From: Tolypeutes matacus
Lineage: Eukaryota; Chordata; Mammalia; Cingulata; Chlamyphoridae
Assembly: GCA_026826555.1 (NCBI GenBank)
Contig: JAKSZT010054334.1
Span: 36,397,427-36,461,426, forward strand
Length of the DNA: 64,000 bases
Direction: 5' to 3'
In this document: one piece after another, positions 58,150 through 64,000 of the stretch
Layout of the letters: each line of letters starts with the position of its first letter
Numbering within the stretch: position 1 is the first letter of the stretch
The notes under the pieces: generated by a model
What the model was told of the DNA's origin: nothing
Database searches by the model: none
The model's input: only the letters and a program-made list of their open reading frames with translations
Made by a program: the position numbers and the translations under genes

Positions 58150-58980
58150 GTCAAGGAAGAAGTTTGAAGAAGCTGTGTGAATCTGAAAAGAAGCCTAAGG
58201 ACACAAGCATAAATGTTCTATAGGTGCCCAGAGCGGAGGTTTTGTCTGGTGAATAGCTAAGAGTGGAACCTTCTCCCATTGGTCCTAGGACATTTGCTTA
58301 GAGTGGGCAAGATTGGGGCTCACAATACCACACATATTAACCCTCCAAGGAGCAGGCCCTAAAGCCAATTGTGTTTTACCATCCCATTGCAGCTCCTCTA
58401 TGTCCACTCCTTTTGTATAGCTGTAAGGCTGCTTCTTCATCACTTTTCGAGCTTGCTAACTTTAACTCTGAGTTCCAGATATCATACAGATACTTAAAAA
58501 ATCCTAGGGATCTATTAGGTTATACACAAAGAGTAAGCGATCTCAGAATTTGGAAATAACAATTAGAGATCAGAGCCTAGAGATAAATGTGACTGCTGCA
58601 AGAGTTTATAATCTAGGCCTTAATTTCATTTAATAGAACTGTTTTCTTGAGTATATTAACTACAATCTATAGTAGATGTTTTGTTTCATTTTACTTTTAC
58701 ACCTTTACTAAGATTATGTTAATCAACAGGCATTTTATTTAAACAGTACAGGAAAAAAAAAACGATTTTTGTAATTATTTCATGAAAACTTAAGATTTTC
58801 AATGGAAACAAGAGTATCTTCCCTTTACCACCACCTTAATATGCTGTTTTAAGTGGCCTCTGACAGGTTACTTTTTATCAATATTAATTCAGATTTCTAC
58901 TTAATAATGACTTCCTGGAATTAGCCATTTATATTGAAATACTTCAGTTTAGAAATGCTTTTACAAACTTCCCATAATTA
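58150..58980. other. Unassigned sequence
   Basis: No gene or repeat recognised. The part up to about 58560 could belong to the ERV remnant on its left, but no motif supports this. Confidence 0.35.
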
Positions 58981-58984
58981 TCCT

Positions 58985-59628
58985 TGTATTAGTCAGCCAA
59001 AGGGGTGCTGATGCTAAGTACCAGAACTCTGTTAGTTTTTATAAAGGGTATTTATTTGGGGTAGAAGTTTACAATTACTCGGCCCTAAAGAGTCCAACTC
59101 AAGGTACCGTAAGAGGTACTTTCTCACTCAAAGTCTGTTGCCATGTGTTGATGCAAGATGATAGATGATATCTGTGAATGTTCAGCCTCCTTCTCCTCTT
59201 AAGGCTCCATGGGCCCAGCTTCTTCCCTCAGCTGTAGGCTAGGATAAGGCTCATCTTTCTCCCCAGGCCTCATTTCTTTCCAGGCTCAGCTGCTCTGGTC
59301 TCTAAACAAGGTCAGCTGTAGACTATCAGGCTCATCTCTCTTCCCAAGCCATGTCTATGGAGCACTCCCTCTGCCTGCCTATCTGCTTCTGTGTGTTCTC
59401 TTTCTCTGTGTGTGAGTCTGTTTTATCAACCCAAGGGGGCTGGGAATCAACACTGAGTCGCACTCTAGTGATGTGGTTGGATCAGTGCCCTAATCTTAAC
59501 ATAATTTAATCAGACATCTCAGCTGAATTTAACACAATGAAAGGGTTATCAAGCGAGAGGAACCAACAAGTTTACAAACATAATCCATATTTCTTTTTAG
59601 AATTCATAAGTAATATCAAACTGCTACA
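58985..59628 (-). mobile_element. ERVL-type solo LTR, reverse
   Basis: A 644-bp LTR. On the plus strand it starts TGTATTAGTCAGCCAAAGG and ends ATATCAAACTGCTACA. Target duplications are ATCCT (58980-58984) and ATCCA (59629-59633), 4 of 5. The polyadenylation signal region reads as TTTATTTGGGG near 59050. Confidence 0.92.
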
Positions 59629-59633
59629 ATCCA

Positions 59634-62089
59634 AAACTACATAGACTAGCTATTTCACTTTAAGATAAATTTCCCCTTTAACAGATTAAATTTATTTTCC
59701 CAAGCCCTCTACAACTTTTTATATTTATTCAGTTCTTATCCTAATTCTTCCTGCCCTCATGAAATCCAGCCATTTTATCTTAGGACAGAAACATACTCCC
59801 TTAAACAAGCTTATCAATTTTTAGTCAGCATTGTTATGAATTCACTTCCAAAATATTTTACTTCTTTCTTTTCCCATTTAAGTCTTGTCTTACATCACCC
59901 ATTCTGCTTTGTGAAAATGAGTGATTTCACTTTAAGGCAGATTTACATTTTTTTTTTCTTTAACTTTATTTTATTAAACACAAACTTACAATTTTCTTAT
60001 TTTAAAGCTCTAATAAATATAATGATAATTTATTTCATTAGTATCCATATAAACCTATGAAGATTACACTCAAGTCGAATAAAATTGAAACAATTATAGT
60101 TTATGCAAGAAATAGTTTTTCTTTTCCTCCATAGGAGACTACAACTTCTTTATTCATAATATTCTCAAAATTGTGAACAACCTAAAAAGCATACTGACTA
60201 CCAGACTCTGGAATAGATTATAATTGTTTAATTTGTTTCAATTATAATTTAGAGAAACCTTTCTATAGCTTTTAAGAACACCCCTTGCTTTTTTACTTAC
60301 TGACATTTGGCAGTTGGATTATTAGTTACTCTCAACCCAAGGCTGTTCAAAAGTTTAAATCAGGGGATTATAGGCCAAACTATGGAAACTAAGGTTTATT
60401 CTGTCCCTATCATTCTTAATTTCCAGGCATAGTAGACAGTTCTAAGCTAAGCATATATTTCCCTACTTTATTCCCCCTAGCCCTGCCTCTGTAGCTCTCT
60501 CAAAGAGAAGGAGGGGAGCAGAATAGGTTAAGGAGCCTAGGAAAATCTTTTTTTCTTTTTATAGAGTTATTCAGTTTAAAAGTTACTAAACTTTAACAAC
60601 ACAAATTTTATTAATGTGGCTATACAGGTGTAGTTAGAATTAACATGGAAACAGAACAGAGAACATTAATGTTGTTAATTTTTTACTACTATTCCTTGTT
60701 TTTTATAAATAATATAGAGAAACTATAAAAAAGAAACTATGAAAACACATTTTGTACTAGCAGATGTGTTGATATAATTAAACCACCTTAGTTAACAGAC
60801 TTTAAAACAGTAATATACAATTTTTAAAACAAGGATTAATGACACAAATAAGTACTACACTGTTTCCAAAAAAACCACTGTAATGTATACAATTTAATTC
60901 TATATTAATTTTGAAACTTATGAAGGTATTTTGTCTTTACAGTTTTGTTAACTCCTTTGTAATTGAGTATATATGCAAATTTAATTTATACAAAGCTTGG
61001 AGAGAAGTTTTTTCCTTAAATGAATTACTCTTATTTATGAGAACATAAATAATAAGGATTTTAAATGTTTATTTTAAATTATACCCTATTTTTATTATAA
61101 GATTTTTAGATTGCAGTGTTTTGAAAAGCACCTTTGCTTTGCTTTTTCAAATAGCCTTTATTTTTTAATCTAAATTTTTGTATGCAGTCCTGTAAATTAA
61201 TTGGCAAAGGTTTGAGTATACAGGCTTATAAATCTGAATGATAAGATTGAATTCTTTACAAGGCTTGCTGACTCTTCATTAGGATTGGGGAAATTTTATT
61301 GTTATAGAAGGGGAGTTAAACTAATTTAGAACCCAGAGGGAGAAGACAGAAGGATTTTAAAGAGCACCAGAATTTCAGCTTCTCCAATTTCTGAGACTCT
61401 AGGAATATTAATATATCTTTAAGCAATTTGAATAGAGCTCTCTTAAGAACTTTTATTTGCTAATATCATATTACCATCTGGATGTAGGAATATATACATT
61501 AAACAGACAGACACAAACCACAGAAACAGAGAAATACAGAAATATAAAACTTATTCACTGTTTCCCGCAATGGTAGAGAAACAGTAAAGAAACAGAACAG
61601 AAGAGAATTTTTCTGATGGACAAGAACAGAAGCTGCGACAGAGGGCCTGACCAAACTTTAGCTCAACAAACAGATTTTGCCCTAACCACAATATGGCAAG
61701 AATTCAAAGATTTGAGAGGTGTTTGCTGGGTGAGCCAGGAGTTAACCTCAGAGACGATGGAATACAAAGGATTCCTACAAGTACCTTGCTCCTCTCTGAG
61801 GCATCAGAGGTGTCATCCTGGCATCCACCTTCGAATTCTGCTTCCGCACACAGAGTACTATTATGCTTAAAATAGACAGACTTAAAAATGGTGATGCAGA
61901 ACAAGTTTATTGAACTAAAGTTGCATTAAAGCAGGAGCAGCACCGAAAGAGGTTTCTGCTTAAAAGGATAAGTTTATCCCTGGATAAAATGGAAGTGCAA
62001 GCAAATCAAGATGGTTAGTAAAATCACTGATCATTCCAATTTCAAAGTATATACCCCAAAAACTTGATAAAAGGGAATAAAAAATATAT
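59634..62089. other. Unassigned AT-rich block between two solo LTRs
   Basis: About 2.4 kb without recognised genes. A (CAGA)-like stretch ACAGACAGACACAAACCACAG lies near 61505, and a slightly more GC-rich patch at 61610-61870 has an 84-codon frame with no motif. It is not a provirus interior of the flanking LTRs, because each LTR has its own target duplication. Confidence 0.4.
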
Positions 62090-62094
62090 ATGCA

Positions 62095-62746
62095 TGTATT
62101 AGTCAGCCAAACGGGTGCTGATGTGAAGTACCAGAAATCTTTTGGCTTTTATAAAGAGTATTTATTTGGGGTAGAAGCTTACAGTCACAAGGCCCTAAAG
62201 AGTACAACTCAAGGTACCATAAGAGGTATGTTTTCACCCAAAGTAATTGGCCATATGTTGGAGCAAGATGGCGGACAATGTCTGTGAGTGTTTAGCCTTC
62301 CTTCTTCCTCTTACGACTCCCTGGTCCCAGCTTCTTCTAACCTCAGCTGTAGGCTGGCATAAGGCTCATCTATCTCCCTGGGGCTCTTTCTTTCCAGGTT
62401 TAGCTGCTCTGGTCTCTTCACAAAGTAAGCTGTAGACTATCAGGCTCATCACTCTTTCTGGGGCTTCCTATGTGTCTAATGGAGCATTCTTTCTTTCCTC
62501 ACGTATCTGCTTCTCTGTGTGTCTTCTTCCGTGTGACAGTCTGTTTTATCCCCACTAAGGGGATGAGAACTCAACACTGCATGCCCTAATGATGTGGTCA
62601 AATCAGAGCCCTAATCTTGATTTAATAAAGTAAAAGTGAAACCCCTGAATTTAATACAAAAGGATATCATGCCCAGAAGAATAGACCAGTTTACAAACAT
62701 AATCAATATCTTTTTTGGAATTCATAAATAATATCAAACTGCCACA
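62095..62746 (-). mobile_element. ERVL-type solo LTR, reverse
   Basis: A 652-bp LTR starting TGTATTAGTCAGCCAAACGG and ending ATATCAAACTGCCACA on the plus strand. It has a perfect 5-bp target duplication ATGCA (62090-62094 and 62747-62751). Confidence 0.95.
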
Positions 62747-62751
62747 ATGCA

Positions 62752-63145
62752 CATTGATAGTCATAGTGGCATTATTTACAATTGCTAAATGTTGAAGCAA
62801 CCCAAATATCCATCAAATGATGAATGGGTAAATAAAATGTAGTATAAACACACAATGGAATATTATAGAGCCATAAAAAGGAACAATATTCAGATACTTG
62901 TGGCAACATGGATGAATTTTGAAGACATTATTCTCTGTGAAATAAGCCACACAGAAAAGGACAAAAATTGCCTGATCTCACAGATATGAAATAATTACAA
63001 TAAGCAAAATCATAGAGTCAGAAACCAGAATATAGTTTACCAGCGGCTGTGCTGTGGGTAGGGACTGGGTACTTAATGGTTAAATTGTACAACATTTCTA
63101 TTTGAGTTGATGGAAAAGTTTTGTTAATCAAAGGTCATTATGGTG
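62752..63145 (+). mobile_element. L1 ORF2 end and 3' UTR start
   Basis: GCATTATTTACAATTGCTAAATG, AATGGAATATTATAGAGCCATAAAAAGGAA, GCAACATGGATGAATTTTGAAGAC and CTGATCTCACAGATATGAAATAATT are the well-conserved end of L1 ORF2 and the start of its 3' UTR. It is interrupted by the LTR at 63146 and continues at 63736. Confidence 0.85.
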
Positions 63146-63730
63146 TGTAACCGTTGGGCATTTTGATATAATTATGAATTCCAAAAATATAATTGGATCA
63201 TGCTTGTAAACTGATCTGTTAATCTGGGCATGATTAAGTTATGATTAGGGCATTGGCTGGACTACATCAGTGGAGCGTTGAGCCCCACCCCTTGGTGGGT
63301 GGGGGAATCGAATATAAAAGGCAAGGCAAAGGACAGAGGGAGCAGTTCTGAAGTTGCTGTTTTGATGTTGGAGTTTTGATGCTGAAGAGAAGGCCCCCGT
63401 ATAGAGACCAGCCATTGGCCTGAGAGTTCACAGCTGGCCTTGTGGAGAGAAGCAAAGCCTAGAGAGCCTAATAATCTACCGCTGACCTTGTGGAGGAAAC
63501 AGAGGAGCTAAGCCCGGAGAGAAACGCAGCCCTGGGAAGAGAGGAACCCAAGAAGCCTGAACCGTGGCAAACATCGGCAGCTGTCTTGCTCCAACACGTG
63601 GCAAAGGACTTTGGTGAGGGAAGAAACTTATGGCCTGGTAACTGTGGACTTCTACCCCAAATAAATACCCTTTATAAAGACCAACCAATTTCTGGTATTT
63701 GTATTAGCACCTCTTAGGCTGACTAATACA
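63146..63730 (+). mobile_element. ERVL-type solo LTR in an L1 3' UTR
   Basis: A 585-bp LTR starting TGTAACCGTTGGGCATTTTG and ending GGCTGACTAATACA. It has a perfect target duplication TGGTG (63141-63145 and 63731-63735). TATAAAA lies at 63313-63319 and AATAAA at about 63659-63664. It is closest to the LTR at 49648 (shared GCCC/CCGTTGGGCA start). It carries an extra block near 63445-63490 in which the ACAGCTGGCCTTGTGGAG-type unit recurs (63429, 63483). Confidence 0.95.
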
Positions 63731-63735
63731 TGGTG

Positions 63736-64000
63736 TCACAGCATTGTGAACAGAATTAACATAATTGAAATATATATTTAAATGCACCTAAAAGGGCAAA
63801 TTTTAGGTTGTATATGGTTACTAGAATAAAAATTTAAAAAATAAAAACAACCACGGGATTGTACAACACAAATAGTTAACCCTAATATAAACCATTGGCT
63901 ATAGTTAATAGTATAATTATAAAAATGTTCTTTCATCCATTATAGCAAATGTACCACACTAATGCAAGTTGTTAATAATAGAGTGGTATATGGGAACTCT
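63736..64000 (+). mobile_element. L1 3' UTR, running off the window
   Basis: Continues the L1 interrupted at 63146: TTGTGAACAGAATTAACA, ATGGTTACTAGAATAAAAATTT, TATAGTTAATAGTATAATTATAAAAATGTTC, GCAAATGTACCACACTAATGCAAG and GTATATGGGAACTCT. The 3' terminus lies beyond 64000. Confidence 0.85.

Noticed and set aside
55315..59628. ERVL provirus containing the env remnant
   Set aside because: The LTRs are in opposite orientation, each has its own target duplication, and the env is gamma-type, not ERVL.
58985..62746. Provirus with two same-orientation LTRs and a 2.4-kb interior
   Set aside because: Each LTR has its own distinct 5-bp target duplication, so they are separate solo LTRs. The sequence between them lacks retroviral motifs.
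1..64000. CRISPR arrays, bacterial operons, phage or plasmid features
   Set aside because: The sequence is plainly vertebrate repeat-rich DNA; no regularly spaced direct repeats with spacers and no dense coding were seen.

Overview
The window is eukaryotic nuclear DNA from a placental mammal. It is AT-rich and CpG-poor, and mostly interspersed repeats: LINE-1 copies, solo LTRs, Tigger and hAT DNA transposons, and old MIR and L1M fragments. No intact host gene was found. The long L1 3' UTR with its GACTCC-type 3' blocks, and the ERVL-type LTRs ending GGCTGACTAATACA, look to me like xenarthran repeats. A canonical armadillo DAS SINE is absent, so a sloth or anteater is more likely than an armadillo. 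This placement rests on memory of repeat families, not on a search.

Layout. 1-2000: old reverse-strand L1 (5' UTR, ORF1, internally deleted ORF2). 2000-17070: mostly unassigned sequence with an 8-bp-TSD hAT element (4129-4359), an L1M 3' end (5825-6925), MER5-like and MIR fragments, a broken ERVL LTR pair (8935-9263), an unrecognised open region on the minus strand (9264-10018) and a decayed retroviral env-like remnant (14116-15121). 17076-20775: decayed forward L1. 20842-29130: a younger forward L1 with a 10-bp TSD that has lost ORF1. 29163-29860: a 5'-truncated processed copy of an Aurora kinase mRNA, closest to AURKC. 29943-33388: an LTR, a GC-rich block with a TATA box, simple repeats and an L1 3' end running into a 100-N assembly gap. 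33560-34235: reverse L1M 3' UTR. 34398-34838: MLT2-like ERVL solo LTR with perfect TSD. 34984-37384: almost full-length Tigger element with a broken transposase.

40978-56310 is a nested stack. An old L1 is split by a roughly 9.5-kb L1 (44294-54395), which is itself split by a solo ERVL LTR (49648-50180). A second solo LTR (55315-55880) interrupts the old L1's 3' UTR. 56340-58150 holds L1 scraps, a truncated LTR and a minus-strand retroviral pol/env remnant with a recognisable transmembrane-subunit cysteine motif. 58985-63730 carries three more solo LTRs, and the window ends inside an L1 3' UTR.

The genes do not form a working pathway: every protein-coding trace is a transposon, endogenous retrovirus or retrocopy remnant with stops or frameshifts. 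The points most worth a second look are the very long L1 form with a 2.8-kb 3' UTR, a tRNA-like A/B-box module shared by two L1 5' UTRs, the Aurora kinase retrocopy, two env-like remnants, and the GC-rich TATA block at 31.5-32.1 kb. I did not find a clear new biological system.
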